Assembly: GCF_039545035.1 (NCBI RefSeq)
Contig: NZ_BAABRO010000014.1
Coordinates: 62,001 to 126,000 of the forward strand
Reading direction: 5' to 3'
Length of the DNA stretch: 64,000 nt
Source of the DNA: Novipirellula caenicola
Lineage (GTDB): Bacteria; Planctomycetota; Planctomycetia; Pirellulales; Pirellulaceae
The stretch's first letter is position 1. The number at the start of each line of letters is the position of its first letter. Shown piece after piece: positions 8,394 through 18,884 of the stretch. The notes under the pieces are model-generated. The model did no database searches. It saw only the letters and a program-made list of their open reading frames with translations, and was not told the DNA's origin. Made by a program: the position numbers and the translations under genes.

Positions 8394-11300
8394 CTACGAT
8401 TGCGATCGAGCGAGGCGGGCGAAGCGGCCAACTTTGGTGAGTCGGTCATCCGCTACGGTAGCAATCTCTGAGAATGGTGGCGACGAGACAGGACGCCCGG
8501 CATCGTGAACGATCGCATCTTCGTTGTCGTGGTCGTCCGCGGCTTTTCGATCCAACCTCGAGACGTCGTCGCCGTCATCGGTAGCCTGAGGATCCGTCTT
8601 TTCTGCTGCGTCACGCTCGGGTGCTTCCGTATTCTCTGGCTCCGCAGCCTCCTCGGGCATCAAGTCCAGCATCTTTAGTTTTAGATAGCCGCCGTCAAGT
8701 TCATCACCCAGATCGATCGCTTCTCCGTTACGCACATCCGCTTGAATAATCGTCCGTTCGTTGCCGTCACCGAGCACGTATTCGATCACGTACCGGCCGT
8801 CCGGCAACTGCGCAAACAAACGTTTCAAGTTGTCGCCTTCGAGGATCGTGTCGTCGAGTCGTTTGGGGGGGGCCAAATCATTGCCCTCGGGATCGGGCGA
8901 GATCACGCGAATTTGAAAGTATTCGTCACGCACCACCGCGGCTCCCGTCGCCGCTTCACTGGTTTGCAGGTTGGTATTGATTTGGTCGACGTTGCTCTCA
9001 ACTCGCACAAAGATTTCAAGAGGTTCCGGTTCTGGAATGACGTTGCGAACCGGGAAAAAGGCAACGGGGATCGTCAGCGAAGGAATGATGAATTGGGCTT
9101 GCCCGTTGACGTGCAACAACGAAGCATTATCCGCAACGGTGTTTTCGAGAATCGTCTCGCCCAAGTCAGGCCGCAGCGGATTGTCGTTGTCGGTCGCCGA
9201 AATGACACCGCCGGCAACCTGTTCGATTGGTGCAGAACCTTGCGTCACCGAGCTACCCGTCACCACAATCGACTGGTGGTGGCGTACCGAGAAACGCACT
9301 TCCAAGGGATCGGTCGCCGAACCGCGTCCGTTCAGTCGCGATTCGACAATGTCTTGTTCGGTATAGGCATGCTCAATCGAGTACAACTCGCCACCGGCCA
9401 ACTGATCGACTTGTTGGTAACGCTCGAATTCACCACCCCAATCCACGTTCAACGTCATTCCTTGTTCGCCGAAGTGACCGACGCGGATGGTTAAGAAGCC
9501 AGCACCGCCGTTGCCGAGTGCTTGAGTCAACCGATTGGTGATGACAGATGCGGTGTCATAGAACGCCGCGTCGATGGAATCGAAGACTGCGTCGTCGGGG
9601 ATGGCTGGATCGTTGGGATCCATGTTCATCAAATCCGCCGGTCCAATCGGTCGAGGTGCAAAGACGCGGGCCACACCGACGTCACCACCGGTGCGGATTT
9701 CGATTTGCTCGCCAAACTCCACGGTGTGGGCGTCTAGCTGCACCGCACCCAGGCTCGATTGAGCGGCGACCAAGCCGACTCCGTTACCGATACGCAGCCG
9801 ATCCCCATCGTCATTGCCGGCGTCCAAGTGAATTCGCCCCTCCTCACCGCCGGCGACCAATCTTGCCGTGACTTGAAACTCGCCGTTGGCCTCTTCCGGC
9901 CGCTCGTCGTCGATGAAAATCGAATCGGCTGCGTTGACCACGATTTCGCCATTGGTCGTTTCGAGCTGTACTAATCGCAACGAGTCTTGTTCGTCGACTT
10001 GGATCGCTCCGCTGCCGATAACGCTTGCTGCAAACTCGGCAACACGAATCTCGATCGGATTGCCGTCGCCGATTCCGGTGGCCGCTGTGATCGTGGCGCG
10101 GCCAAGATTGGCATCGATATTCAGTGCGTTATCGTTGGCGTCACTCACAGCACCGCTGTTTGAGTGAATTCGCACCGCGTCGTCGCTCGTGTTGCTCGTC
10201 GTTAACGAAGCAATTGCAACATCACCTTCGGCGTCGATTTCAATGGTCCCGTCACCGGCGGTGATCGTGGCGCCGTTTTGCATCCGTACTTGTTCCGCCG
10301 CAGTGATGCGGACGTCACCTCCGTTGGTTGCGATCGCACCGCTGACTAATACCGCAAAATCCGTCGCGGTGCTTTGCAGTTGCACGTTGCCATCGGCCGA
10401 GCGGATGTCACGGACATCCAATCCGTTGGCCGAGTCGACGAGCGTGATGTCGCCGTTTGAAACAAGGGATCCCACTACCGCGATATCATTGTCGGTCGAT
10501 GCCAAGTCGATCCGCCCAGACGTGCGGATGCTGAGTTCGTTGATGTTCAGCCGCGTTCCATCGGCTTGAGTGACGTCGCCTTGCACGCCCCCGTTCTCTC
10601 CGATCGACACGTTCGAATCGGGGCCATCGATCTGACCCAGCGTGACCGCTGCGGCACTGCGGATCGTAACCACGTCACCGGAGGATGTGGTCGTCAACGT
10701 CAGCATGCCAAGGTCAACGTCGCCGCTGGTTGCATTGATCAACACTGCATCGTCGACGGTGGCAGTGCCGCTGACCAACACATTGCCAGTCGATGAAACG
10801 GTCAACCTATCGAGTGTTGCATCGACCAATCCAAGTGACACGTCGTTGTTGGTTTCGAGGTCGATGTTTTCCGCATCGATGACAGCGCCAATCTGGATCG
10901 CATTGGACTGGTTTTGAACCGTCAAATTGCCTGAGATCTCGATCGAACTATTTCGCAGCGAATCGGAGTCCGCATCGATGAACTGAAGATTCTCTAACAA
11001 TCGTCCACCGCTGGCGTCGGTATCGCCAAATGCCAACGTCGCGGTCGATTGCGTCCCCAGATCAAATCGTAGATCGACATTGTCCGAGGCGGACGTCGTC
11101 GTGGCGTCTTGTAAGTCGACACTGCCACCGGTGCCAATAAAGTCGACCGAGCCTAATAAAATCATTTGGCCATCAACGTCGAAACGGCCCGTGCCGACGT
11201 TGATGACCGAGTCGGCATTGGCGGTCCCGATCGAAACGCTGCCTGTTAAAAGCAGCGAATCATCAGACAATGAAATTTCCGAGGCGTCTTGGTTCAGTGT

Positions 11301-11852
11301 GATCGATTCGGAATGGATGTTGTGCGTCGCGGCTCCGATCGGCCCCCGATGGGTCAGCGTTAATTCGCTCGTGTCGCTGCCGTCCCCGTCAATCACATTA
11401 ACATTCAAACTTGATGGCAACTCGGCGACGAACGTGTCATCGCCGCCTCCCAGACGCACAATGATCTGGCCCGACGTGACCGCAGACGCAGCTAATGGAT
11501 CGTTTGGATTGCCCGGATGATTCGCAATCGGAATGATCTGATTGACTTCGTCTCGAAGCTGGAGCGATCCGTCCGCCGTGACTTGCAATTGCACGGTTTC
11601 GGACGCGGCCGTCCCGGTGATCAACAATTCCCCCAGTCCACTGAGTTCCGCCGTCGCGTTCAGCACCAACCGAGGTTCGAGCGGTCGCAGCGTCGGACGA
11701 TATCCGCGAGCGGCACGAATCGGCAGCGGTGTCATCGCGGTTTCGCGGTACGACAAAATGCCCCGAGATCGCAGCGGCCATGTCCAACGACGCAGGCGAT
11801 CGATCGCATGCCGAGCAGCAGATAGACAACGATCGGATTTCATGCGGATCAA
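8394..11852 (-). CDS. LEPR-XLL domain exported protein, repetitive
   Basis: This is a 1152-aa protein. About 55 residues in is the motif R-P-L-E-P-R-L-V-L-N-A, the LEPR-XLL signature found at the N-terminus of large exported planctomycete proteins. It is preceded by a basic stretch (residues 1-50) with a possible internal start at the Met near residue 40. The body consists of degenerate short beta-rich repeats with many Asp, Ser, Thr and Gly residues and phrases such as GDVDLG and GSIxIG-like turns, as expected for a beta-helix or filamentous surface protein. The last 100 residues are acidic and Glu/Asp/Ala-rich. The kinase/WD40 gene starts 7 nt after its stop, so the two are probably co-transcribed. 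The role is likely at the cell surface; substrate or partner is unknown. Confidence 0.82.
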   Translation of the reverse strand: MIRMKSDRCLSAARHAIDRLRRWTWPLRSRGILSYRETAMTPLPIRAARGYRPTLRPLEPRLVLNATAELSGLGELLITGTAASETVQLQVTADGSLQLRDEVNQIIPIANHPGNPNDPLAASAVTSGQIIVRLGGGDDTFVAELPSSLNVNVIDGDGSDTSELTLTHRGPIGAATHNIHSESITLNQDASEISLSDDSLLLTGSVSIGTANADSVINVGTGRFDVDGQMILLGSVDFIGTGGSVDLQDATTTSASDNVDLRFDLGTQSTATLAFGDTDASGGRLLENLQFIDADSDSLRNSSIEISGNLTVQNQSNAIQIGAVIDAENIDLETNNDVSLGLVDATLDRLTVSSTGNVLVSGTATVDDAVLINATSGDVDLGMLTLTTTSSGDVVTIRSAAAVTLGQIDGPDSNVSIGENGGVQGDVTQADGTRLNINELSIRTSGRIDLASTDNDIAVVGSLVSNGDITLVDSANGLDVRDIRSADGNVQLQSTATDFAVLVSGAIATNGGDVRITAAEQVRMQNGATITAGDGTIEIDAEGDVAIASLTTSNTSDDAVRIHSNSGAVSDANDNALNIDANLGRATITAATGIGDGNPIEIRVAEFAASVIGSGAIQVDEQDSLRLVQLETTNGEIVVNAADSIFIDDERPEEANGEFQVTARLVAGGEEGRIHLDAGNDDGDRLRIGNGVGLVAAQSSLGAVQLDAHTVEFGEQIEIRTGGDVGVARVFAPRPIGPADLMNMDPNDPAIPDDAVFDSIDAAFYDTASVITNRLTQALGNGGAGFLTIRVGHFGEQGMTLNVDWGGEFERYQQVDQLAGGELYSIEHAYTEQDIVESRLNGRGSATDPLEVRFSVRHHQSIVVTGSSVTQGSAPIEQVAGGVISATDNDNPLRPDLGETILENTVADNASLLHVNGQAQFIIPSLTIPVAFFPVRNVIPEPEPLEIFVRVESNVDQINTNLQTSEAATGAAVVRDEYFQIRVISPDPEGNDLAPPKRLDDTILEGDNLKRLFAQLPDGRYVIEYVLGDGNERTIIQADVRNGEAIDLGDELDGGYLKLKMLDLMPEEAAEPENTEAPERDAAEKTDPQATDDGDDVSRLDRKAADDHDNEDAIVHDAGRPVSSPPFSEIATVADDRLTKVGRFARLARSQS

Positions 11853-12151
11853 CTAGAGAGGGCAAACAGGGGCTTTTTTACAAAACGGCGATGAGGCATA
11901 TCATAGTTGCAGTGCCATTTTATCCGAAGCGAAACGAGATCTGAATGATAAAGCCGGCTGAGAAGCGGAAGTTGTCGGTGGTTCGCGGCCGTCTCGCGAC
12001 GCGAATCGCCGACAATCTGTAGCGGTCGTAGCGAAACTGAGCCTTGTCGCGATTTTGCTGCGGTTTCGGAATGCCATGGTTCGATGAATTCGATGAAGTC
12101 GTTCTGGCATTGTTCTCGATCCGGACGTTCCTCCAAGCAAGCGGCGAACCG

Positions 12152-12997
12152 ATGGCAAACCACCTAATAAACGTGTTAAACCGCGGAAATCGCGGATTTC
12201 ACCTTCACTCGCTGGCGGTCGCAGTCGTCTCGCTTTGGCTGACCCACATGGCGATGGCCGAAGCCCCCGATGCCGACCACCCGCTTGCCGCAGAAAACGC
12301 CTCGTTGTGGGAACCCTTCACGCAGCGAATCGAAATGGCACCGGAAATCCAACTTTTGGGGCCAAATCCAGCGACCTTTCCGACAACCGCGGCATCCGAG
12401 AATGCCGTGGTGGTTTTTGTCCGACCCGATGCCGATCCGCTATCGTTGACCCAACAGACCGACACTGATACTGACGCCCTGCTTGGCGGCGAGACACTGC
12501 CGCCGGAACGTAGCGGCGAGAACGGCACGCCGGACGACACGCTTGCCCGCGAAATGCAAGCGTTGATGAAGCCGATTACCAATGTCGCTGTCGACCTGGG
12601 GGATGCGGCAAAGAAGGTGCCTGAAAGCATCGCCGCGGTCGCTGCCACGTCAGACTCGTTTGTCGTGATGGCCACGGGATCGACCGTTGCCAAACCGCAG
12701 CGGTACACCGTCGGCTTTTGCCATCAACCGCTCTATTTTGAACAAGCCAATCTAGAGCGGTGTGGAAACCACTATGGGGTGTTTCAGAACGCCGTCTCGG
12801 GGTTGGAATTCTTGTGCAATGTCAAAACCCTGCCGTACCACTGCGTCACCACACCCCCGTGCCAGTGCGTCGCTTCGCCCGGAGATTGTTCCAGTTGTGA
12901 AGTGATGCCAAAACAGATCGATCCGTTTCCGCTTCAGCCCAAGGCGGTGATGTTGGAAGCCGCCGCGATCGCTGGTTTTGTGCTACTTTTGCAATAA
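12152..12997 (+). CDS. Exported protein with conserved cysteine-rich C-terminal half
   Basis: This is a 281-aa product from the ATG at 12152; the frame is open further upstream but the chosen start gives a basic segment followed by a hydrophobic signal sequence ending A-M-A-E-A near residue 36. The middle is acidic and low in complexity. From about residue 190 the protein has F-C-H-Q-P-L-Y-F-E and N-L-E-R-C-G motifs, several further Cys residues, and ends with a hydrophobic segment. I recognise the HQPLYFE...NLER pattern as recurring in uncharacterised planctomycete exported proteins, where it ends close to a membrane-like C-terminus. The cysteines could form disulphides or bind metal. Function unknown. 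It stands alone, 77 nt before the oxidase-like gene. Confidence 0.75.
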   Translation: MANHLINVLNRGNRGFHLHSLAVAVVSLWLTHMAMAEAPDADHPLAAENASLWEPFTQRIEMAPEIQLLGPNPATFPTTAASENAVVVFVRPDADPLSLTQQTDTDTDALLGGETLPPERSGENGTPDDTLAREMQALMKPITNVAVDLGDAAKKVPESIAAVAATSDSFVVMATGSTVAKPQRYTVGFCHQPLYFEQANLERCGNHYGVFQNAVSGLEFLCNVKTLPYHCVTTPPCQCVASPGDCSSCEVMPKQIDPFPLQPKAVMLEAAAIAGFVLLLQ

Positions 12998-13074
12998 CCC
13001 GAAGCCGGCTCGCCCCTAATATTTTTTCGTTGATTCCGTTACACTGGCGTGAAATCCCCTCTGCAAGATTTCTG

Positions 13075-13689
13075 ATGCCATCCAGCGCGACTCAGCCTCC
13101 CATTGACCGATTGCCGACCGACCGTCGTTTTCAACAAGGCGGATGGTTGTTCCTGGGATCGCTGTTGGTTTTTTTCGTCTCCAGCATTCTGCTGTACGGG
13201 TTTTACGCCTATTCGCGTCGCGGTGATGCGTTGTCGGCGTTGCCGATCCCAATGACGTTTCTGGTCAGCACGGTCTGTTTGTTGGGCATCAGTTTTTTGG
13301 TGCACATTGCCACGCGAATGATTCGCCGCGAACGTCGCGGCATCACCGCCATCTTGATCGGCGGCAGCGCGGTGTTAGCGATCGTGTTTACCGGATTCCA
13401 AATCCTATCGATGTACACCATGTTGTCGGGGCCTGCGGTCCAGCAGGGCAACGGCAAGGGGTTGGTTGGCATGGTGATCGTGTTGGCATTCCTGCACGCG
13501 CTGCATGTTGCCGGAGGGATCATCGCGTTGGGGTTGGTGTCGGTTCGGTTGCTACAAGGCCGCTACGATCACGAACGGCATTGGCCGGTCGATTTTGCTG
13601 CCCAGTATTGGCATTTCCTTGATCTTGTTTGGTTGTGCATGTTGCTGGTTTTCTGGACCACCACCGGCGGCTTCGCTTGGTCAACCTGA
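13075..13689 (+). CDS. Heme-copper oxidase subunit III-like protein
   Basis: This is a 204-aa membrane protein with about five hydrophobic helices. It ends in A-A-Q-Y-W-H-F-L-D-L-V-W-L, the diagnostic C-terminal motif of cytochrome c oxidase subunit III, with a preceding H-A-L-H-V-x-G-G segment also typical of the family. It would be part of, or accessory to, a respiratory oxidase in the inner membrane. It is an orphan here: subunits I and II are not adjacent, so it could also belong to the short single-gene subunit III-like proteins. The ATG at 13075 is preferred to an in-frame TTG at 13030 because residues after it begin a normal cytoplasmic N-terminus. Gap to the next gene is 71 nt. Confidence 0.85.
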   Translation: MPSSATQPPIDRLPTDRRFQQGGWLFLGSLLVFFVSSILLYGFYAYSRRGDALSALPIPMTFLVSTVCLLGISFLVHIATRMIRRERRGITAILIGGSAVLAIVFTGFQILSMYTMLSGPAVQQGNGKGLVGMVIVLAFLHALHVAGGIIALGLVSVRLLQGRYDHERHWPVDFAAQYWHFLDLVWLCMLLVFWTTTGGFAWST

Positions 13690-13760
13690 GGTCGCATTTG
13701 GCGTTTGCACCCCGATCCTTCCTTCACTCTGTACTCTGTTGATTCGAAAGGCCATTGCCG

Positions 13761-14684
13761 ATGACGCTCGCTACAAAGATCTCTGCGGACCAAACACGTA
13801 TCGGTTGGATTGGTACCGGCGTGATGGGAGCAAGTATGTGCGGTCATTTGATCGACAAAGGCTTTGCGGCAACCGTCTACAACCGCAGCCAAGGCAAGGC
13901 TCAACCATTGATCGATCGCGGCGCGACGTGGGCGGATTCGCCTCGTGCGGTGGCCGAACAGTCGGACGTCATCTTCACCATCGTTGGCTTCCCCCAAGAC
14001 GTTCGGCAAGTGTATTTGTGCAAGAACGACGGGGTATTGGCGGGAGCCAAAGCGGGCAGCATCGTTGTCGACATGACCACCAGCGAACCGTCACTGGCGG
14101 TCGAGATCTATCAAAACGCCAAGCAGCAACAAGTCCATTCGCTCGATGCACCCGTCTCCGGCGGCGATCTCGGAGCTCGCAACGCTTCGTTGTCAATCAT
14201 GATCGGTGGCGATGCGGACGTGGTCGCCGCACTTCAGCCCTGTTTCGAAGCGATGGGAAAAACGATCGTGCACCAAGGGCCCGCCGGAGCAGGCCAGCAC
14301 ACCAAGATGGTGAACCAAACCTTGATCGCGACGGGGATGATCGGAGTTTGCGAAGCTCTGATCTATGCACATCGCGCCGGTTTGGATTTGGAAACGGTCA
14401 TGAAATCGGTCAGCTCGGGAGCAGCCGGAAGTTGGTCTCTCAGCAACCTCGCTCCGCGGATCATCGAAAACAACTTTGACCCTGGTTTCTTTGTCGAACA
14501 TTTCATCAAAGACATGGGCATCGTGCTCAGTGAAAGTCGCCGCATGGGACTTTCGATGCCGGGACTTGCGTTGGCGGAACAACTTTATCAATCCGTCAAA
14601 GCCAAAGGCTATGGTCGTTTGGGCACCCACGCACTCACGCTGGCCCTGGCCGAGATGTCAGGTATTGATTGGAAAGATCGATAA
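13761..14684 (+). CDS. Beta-hydroxyacid dehydrogenase (3-hydroxyisobutyrate / tartronate semialdehyde reductase type)
   Basis: This is a 307-aa NAD(P)-dependent oxidoreductase. The N-terminus has the Rossmann G-x-G-x-x-G motif (W-I-G-T-G-V-M-G), residues near 120 carry the substrate-binding D-A-P-V-S-G-G motif, and the catalytic Lys lies in H-T-K-M-V-N-Q near residue 177. Length and motifs fit the family that oxidises 3-hydroxyisobutyrate or reduces tartronate semialdehyde to glycerate. The glycolate oxidase genes that follow in the same direction make a glyoxylate/tartronate semialdehyde role plausible, but that is inference. ATG 13761 is used because cgaaagg lies about 10 nt upstream; a TTG two codons earlier is less likely. 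Confidence 0.88.
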   Translation: MTLATKISADQTRIGWIGTGVMGASMCGHLIDKGFAATVYNRSQGKAQPLIDRGATWADSPRAVAEQSDVIFTIVGFPQDVRQVYLCKNDGVLAGAKAGSIVVDMTTSEPSLAVEIYQNAKQQQVHSLDAPVSGGDLGARNASLSIMIGGDADVVAALQPCFEAMGKTIVHQGPAGAGQHTKMVNQTLIATGMIGVCEALIYAHRAGLDLETVMKSVSSGAAGSWSLSNLAPRIIENNFDPGFFVEHFIKDMGIVLSESRRMGLSMPGLALAEQLYQSVKAKGYGRLGTHALTLALAEMSGIDWKDR

Positions 14685-14915
14685 AGACCGCAATGGGATC
14701 ATTGCCCGTGATCAGCTCACTGTTGGCTCCCGCGGTGCGGAAGCCACTCGGCGTTGACTCCATTCCACTTGCTTCCTAAATTCTGGAAATCTATAGACCG
14801 AACTTATGCTCGGTCATTTTTCCTGCCCCCCGCGTCTTCTCGCCAGTCCGTTTACTCGCCTGCCTGCTAGTTGTTGCCTCGCTCGCTCGTCGGTTCGGTT
14901 TGCTACAATGCGGTT

Positions 14916-16367
14916 ATGAATTCCATGCAGCAAGCTATCGCACGTTTAACCCAACGATTGCCTCCCGACCGGGTGCGGCAAGATGCTGCCTTTAATGCGG
15001 CATTTGAATCGGATGGGTTGACCGCGTTTCATCAGAAACCGTTGGCCGTCGTGATCCCCGAGTCGACCGAGGAAGTGATTGCCACGGTTCGCTGGTGCCA
15101 TGATGAAGCGATCCCGTTTGTCGCTCGTGGCAGCGGAACGAGTCTTTCCGGTGGTTCGCTGCCGGTGGCCGACGGCATCGTGATCGCCCTGAACCGATTG
15201 AACAAGATTCTCGATCTGGATCCGGTCAATCGAACCGCCGTGGTCGAGCCGGGGGTGGTGAACATCAAAGTCACCGAAGCCGCTTCGAAAGACGGACTCT
15301 ATTTTGCCCCCGATCCCTCGAGCCAAACCGTTTGTACGATCGGCGGCAACGTCGCATTCAACTCAGGCGGCGCCCACTGTTTGAAATATGGCATGACGTC
15401 AAACCATGTGATTGGGATCAAGGCGGTGCTCGGCAACGGCGACGTTGTCGGTTGGGGATCGCCCAGCACCGATGCGATTGGCGCCGATTTCCCTGGTTTG
15501 TTCACTGGCAGCGAAGGGTTGTTCGGGATCGCCACCGAGATCACGCTGCGGTTGTTGCCGAAACCCGAAACCTTTCACACCGTGCTTGTCGGTTACCGGT
15601 CACTGCAGGCCGCCGGAGATGCAGTTTCCGCTGTGATCGAATCGGGTCTACTGCCCGGGGCGATGGAGATCATGGATGCACTGTCGATCGAAGCCGCCGA
15701 GGCTGCTGTGAAATGCGGTTATCCCAAAGGCTGTGCTGCGGTGCTGATCGTTGAACTCGAAGGGCCACGCGAACGAGTCGAATACGAGACGCAGCAATTA
15801 GCCGACGTCATCGCTCGTACCGATCCGTATGCTCAACACGTGGCCACGACGTTGGCCGAGCGATTGTCGATTTGGAAAGGTCGCAAGTGCGTGTTCTCTG
15901 CGGTCGGTCACATCAGCCCCGATTTCCTTGTTCAAGACGGAGTCGTACCCCGCAACCGGCTCGGCGAGGCGCTGGTGCGTATCCAAGAGATTTCGCGTGA
16001 TGTCGGCATCCGTGTCGCCAACGTGTTTCATGCGGGCGACGGCAATCTGCATCCGATGATCCTGTACGATGGAAATGTCCCCGGTGAATTCGACAAAGCC
16101 GAAGAGGTTTGCAGTCGGATAATTAAGGTCTGCATCGAGATGGGCGGTTCGATCACAGGCGAACATGGCGTGGGGATGGAGAAACGCGAGTTTCTGCCCG
16201 ATATGTTTGATCCAGCCACCGTCGAATTGTTTCATCGGATTCGCCGCGCGTTTGATCCGCTGGAAATCGCCAACCGAGGAAAAATGTTCCCTGGGGCCGA
16301 CGCACCCTCATTGTCGATGTCCGGATTGCATCCGTTGGAAAAGGCAGGAGTGATTTCGCGTGAATAA
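14916..16367 (+). CDS. glcD: Glycolate oxidase subunit GlcD (FAD-linked)
   Basis: This 483-aa protein is the catalytic flavoprotein subunit that oxidises glycolate (or a related 2-hydroxyacid such as D-lactate) to the 2-oxoacid. The FAD-binding PCMH domain is recognisable from [12 protein letters not shown] near residue 70. The C-terminal FAD-oxidase domain contains the [12 protein letters not shown] motif and the G-E-H-G-V-G motif near residue 420, typical of GlcD. The chosen ATG at 14916 gives [11 protein letters not shown]; the frame is open 45 nt further upstream. Its stop overlaps the start of glcE by 8 nt, so the two are translationally coupled. glcF follows. Confidence 0.92.
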   Translation: MNSMQQAIARLTQRLPPDRVRQDAAFNAAFESDGLTAFHQKPLAVVIPESTEEVIATVRWCHDEAIPFVARGSGTSLSGGSLPVADGIVIALNRLNKILDLDPVNRTAVVEPGVVNIKVTEAASKDGLYFAPDPSSQTVCTIGGNVAFNSGGAHCLKYGMTSNHVIGIKAVLGNGDVVGWGSPSTDAIGADFPGLFTGSEGLFGIATEITLRLLPKPETFHTVLVGYRSLQAAGDAVSAVIESGLLPGAMEIMDALSIEAAEAAVKCGYPKGCAAVLIVELEGPRERVEYETQQLADVIARTDPYAQHVATTLAERLSIWKGRKCVFSAVGHISPDFLVQDGVVPRNRLGEALVRIQEISRDVGIRVANVFHAGDGNLHPMILYDGNVPGEFDKAEEVCSRIIKVCIEMGGSITGEHGVGMEKREFLPDMFDPATVELFHRIRRAFDPLEIANRGKMFPGADAPSLSMSGLHPLEKAGVISRE

Positions 16368-17487
16368 CGATACAGTCTCCCAGCCGACTTCGATCGACGA
16401 ACTCCGCGATGCGTTACTTTGCTGTGACAAAGCGGTGGTCGTTGGCAACCAGACCAAATCGCCTCTATGCATGTCCGGCGAACCTCACACTACGGTCAGC
16501 GTCCGTGGGTTATCGGGGGTGGTGCAGTACGAACCGTCCGAGTTCACGTTCACAGCATACGCCGGAACCCCAGTTGCCGATGTTCAATCGGTACTAAGCG
16601 AGCGAGGCCAATACTTGCCGTTTGATCCGATGTTGGTGCGTGCCGGTGCGACCCTGGGCGGTACGATCGCCTCGGGTTTATCAGGGCCCGGAAGATTTCG
16701 TTACGGATCGATACGGGATTTCTTTCTCGGCGCCAAGATGATCCTGGGCGACGGGACGATCGTGAATGTCGGCGGGAAAGTCGTGAAGAATGCTGCCGGT
16801 TTTGATATCCCCAAGTTTTTGGTCGGATGCTGTGGCGAGTTTGGTGCGATGGCCGAAGTCACGTTTAAAGTCTTTCCCAAGCCGATCGACTCGGCGACAC
16901 TGAGTCTTCGCTGCGACTCGGCCGAGCAAGCGTCGCAGTGGATGGCGACGGCGGCGATCCGTCGCTGGGAACTCGACGCAATCGATTACCATCACGCCAC
17001 TTCAACGATCTACTTTCGCCAACGCGGTCCGCGCGATACGAACCAAGCCATCGCAGCCGACATGAAGACGCAGTACGCCGAGCTGCAACCCGTGGACGAT
17101 GTTGTCGCAGAAACGTTTTGGAGTTCGATCAACGAATTGGATTGGCACGCCCCGGCTGCGGTGATCGTCAAAATTCCCAGTACGCCTCGGCAATTCCCGT
17201 CGCTATGCGATGCGATCGATCAGGCAATCCCCGCCTCCTTGCACGTCAGCGGCTGCGGTTCCGTCGTTTGGGCCGCAGTGGAGTCGCCGGATTCGCTGCA
17301 AACGCTCGAAACCGTTCTGACGCAGCAGAGTCATCGCGGGTTATGCGTCCGCGGAAAAGCGGAGTCGTTGCATTTGAATCGACCCTCGACGACGAAGATC
17401 GAAATGGCGGTCCAGCGGGCGTTTGATCCGAGCGGTCGATTCAAGCGTCAATTTGCTTCGCACCCTCATGGCACCGTTTCGTCGTAA
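16360..17487 (+). CDS. glcE: Glycolate oxidase subunit GlcE (FAD-binding)
   Basis: This is a 375-aa FAD-binding subunit of the glycolate oxidase complex. It starts with GTG inside the end of glcD (gtgaataa overlap). It has a single PCMH-like domain with [11 protein letters not shown] near residue 90, [12 protein letters not shown], and [12 protein letters not shown] near residue 145, all typical of GlcE. It lacks the long C-terminal catalytic domain of GlcD. In the known complex GlcE works with GlcD and the iron-sulphur subunit GlcF at the membrane to pass electrons to quinone. The length matches the family. Confidence 0.92.
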   Translation: MNNDTVSQPTSIDELRDALLCCDKAVVVGNQTKSPLCMSGEPHTTVSVRGLSGVVQYEPSEFTFTAYAGTPVADVQSVLSERGQYLPFDPMLVRAGATLGGTIASGLSGPGRFRYGSIRDFFLGAKMILGDGTIVNVGGKVVKNAAGFDIPKFLVGCCGEFGAMAEVTFKVFPKPIDSATLSLRCDSAEQASQWMATAAIRRWELDAIDYHHATSTIYFRQRGPRDTNQAIAADMKTQYAELQPVDDVVAETFWSSINELDWHAPAAVIVKIPSTPRQFPSLCDAIDQAIPASLHVSGCGSVVWAAVESPDSLQTLETVLTQQSHRGLCVRGKAESLHLNRPSTTKIEMAVQRAFDPSGRFKRQFASHPHGTVSS

Positions 17488-17552
17488 CGCCTTCCTTCTA
17501 AGATCGTCGTGATTACACTTCGGCGGTCCCTGCTCACCTCTGAATCAAACGT

Positions 17553-18818
17553 ATGCAACACAAAATTCCCATTTCGAAACTCGGTCCGCTAGGCGACGAG
17601 ATGGCCTCGGCGGTGAGTACGTGTGTGCATTGCGGATTTTGCTTGGCAGCCTGCCCCACCTATGATCAATTAGGGCAAGAGCCGGATTCGCCGCGGGGCC
17701 GAATTGTGTTGATGAAAGATGTGCTCGAAGGCAATTTGTCGGTCGACGAAGCTTCGCTGCATATCGATCGTTGTCTCGGCTGTTTGGCCTGTGAACCCGC
17801 GTGTCCGTCCGGTGTCCCCTATCGTGATTTGATCAGTCCGTATCGGGCAACGATGGAACCAGTGCGAAAGCGATCACTGATCGACCGGATCACACGCATG
17901 ATGACCAGTTCGACGCTGCCGTACCCGCGGCGGTTTCGGATCGCCGCGAAAATGGGCCGCCTTGCTCGGCCGCTCGCTCCGTTCTTGCCTCGTTCCATCG
18001 GTGCGATGTTGAACTTGTTGCCCGACCGATTACCACCGCGACAAACGTGGGCGGCGACGAATCCCGCGATCGGAAAACGTCGTGCTCGAGTAGCCTTGTT
18101 ATCCGGCTGCGCCCAATCGGTTCTTGCGCCGGACATCAATTCGGCAACCATCGACGTACTGACACGCAGTGGTATCGAAGTGGTTGTGCCGACATCGCAA
18201 ACGTGTTGCGGGGCACTCAGTTGGCACGTCGGAAATTGGAAGCAAGCCAAACGGTTTGCGATCGCCAACCTGAATGCCTTTCCCGACGATGTCGACGCGA
18301 TCGTGACAAACGCCGCAGGATGCGGGTCGGGGATGCACGAATACGGTCTGATTTTGAAAGGGACACAATACGAAGCCGCGGCGGCAGCCTTTGTCAGTAA
18401 AGTCAAAGACGTCTCGGTCGTGTTGGCGGAACTAGGCGATCCAACCGCGATGCCCCCGCGAAGTGAGTTGTTGCGAGTCGCGTATCACGATGCATGCCAT
18501 CTAGCGAACGCCCAATCGGTTCGCATGCAACCACGCGAACTACTGAGCCGTATCCCAGCGGTCGAGTTGCTCGAGATTCCTGAATCGCATTTATGTTGCG
18601 GTTCCGCCGGAACGTACAACGTCGACCAACCCGAGATCGCCAAATCACTCGGCGAAGACAAGGTCCGTCACTTGCTAAGCACCGAGCCCGACTTGGTGGC
18701 GACCGGCAATATTGGATGCATGACGCAGCTGCAATCGCATCTCGCGGCAGCCGGATCGTCGGTGCAAGTCCGCCACACCGTGCAAATTCTCAGAGACGCC
18801 TACGCCGGGAAGTTGTAG
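17553..18818 (+). CDS. glcF: Glycolate oxidase iron-sulphur subunit GlcF
   Basis: This is a 421-aa protein with two 4Fe-4S ferredoxin-type motifs near the N-terminus, C-V-H-C-G-F-C-x(3)-C-P and C-L-G-C-L-A-C-x(3)-C-P. Two CCG-type cysteine-rich domains follow, with T-C-C-G-A-L near residue 220 and L-C-C-G-S-A-G near residue 348, and an intervening H-D-A-C-H. This order is diagnostic of GlcF, which transfers electrons from the flavin subunits to the quinone pool. It follows glcE by 65 nt in the same direction and completes the operon. Start ATG 17553 gives MQHKIPISKLG. A large repeat array begins 66 nt after its stop. Confidence 0.93.
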   Translation: MQHKIPISKLGPLGDEMASAVSTCVHCGFCLAACPTYDQLGQEPDSPRGRIVLMKDVLEGNLSVDEASLHIDRCLGCLACEPACPSGVPYRDLISPYRATMEPVRKRSLIDRITRMMTSSTLPYPRRFRIAAKMGRLARPLAPFLPRSIGAMLNLLPDRLPPRQTWAATNPAIGKRRARVALLSGCAQSVLAPDINSATIDVLTRSGIEVVVPTSQTCCGALSWHVGNWKQAKRFAIANLNAFPDDVDAIVTNAAGCGSGMHEYGLILKGTQYEAAAAAFVSKVKDVSVVLAELGDPTAMPPRSELLRVAYHDACHLANAQSVRMQPRELLSRIPAVELLEIPESHLCCGSAGTYNVDQPEIAKSLGEDKVRHLLSTEPDLVATGNIGCMTQLQSHLAAAGSSVQVRHTVQILRDAYAGKL

Positions 18819-18884
18819 AACGCGTTTTTGCGGCGTCAGGTGTCACTAACCCAACGAGGCGTGGTACGCATTCGCCAAACACAT

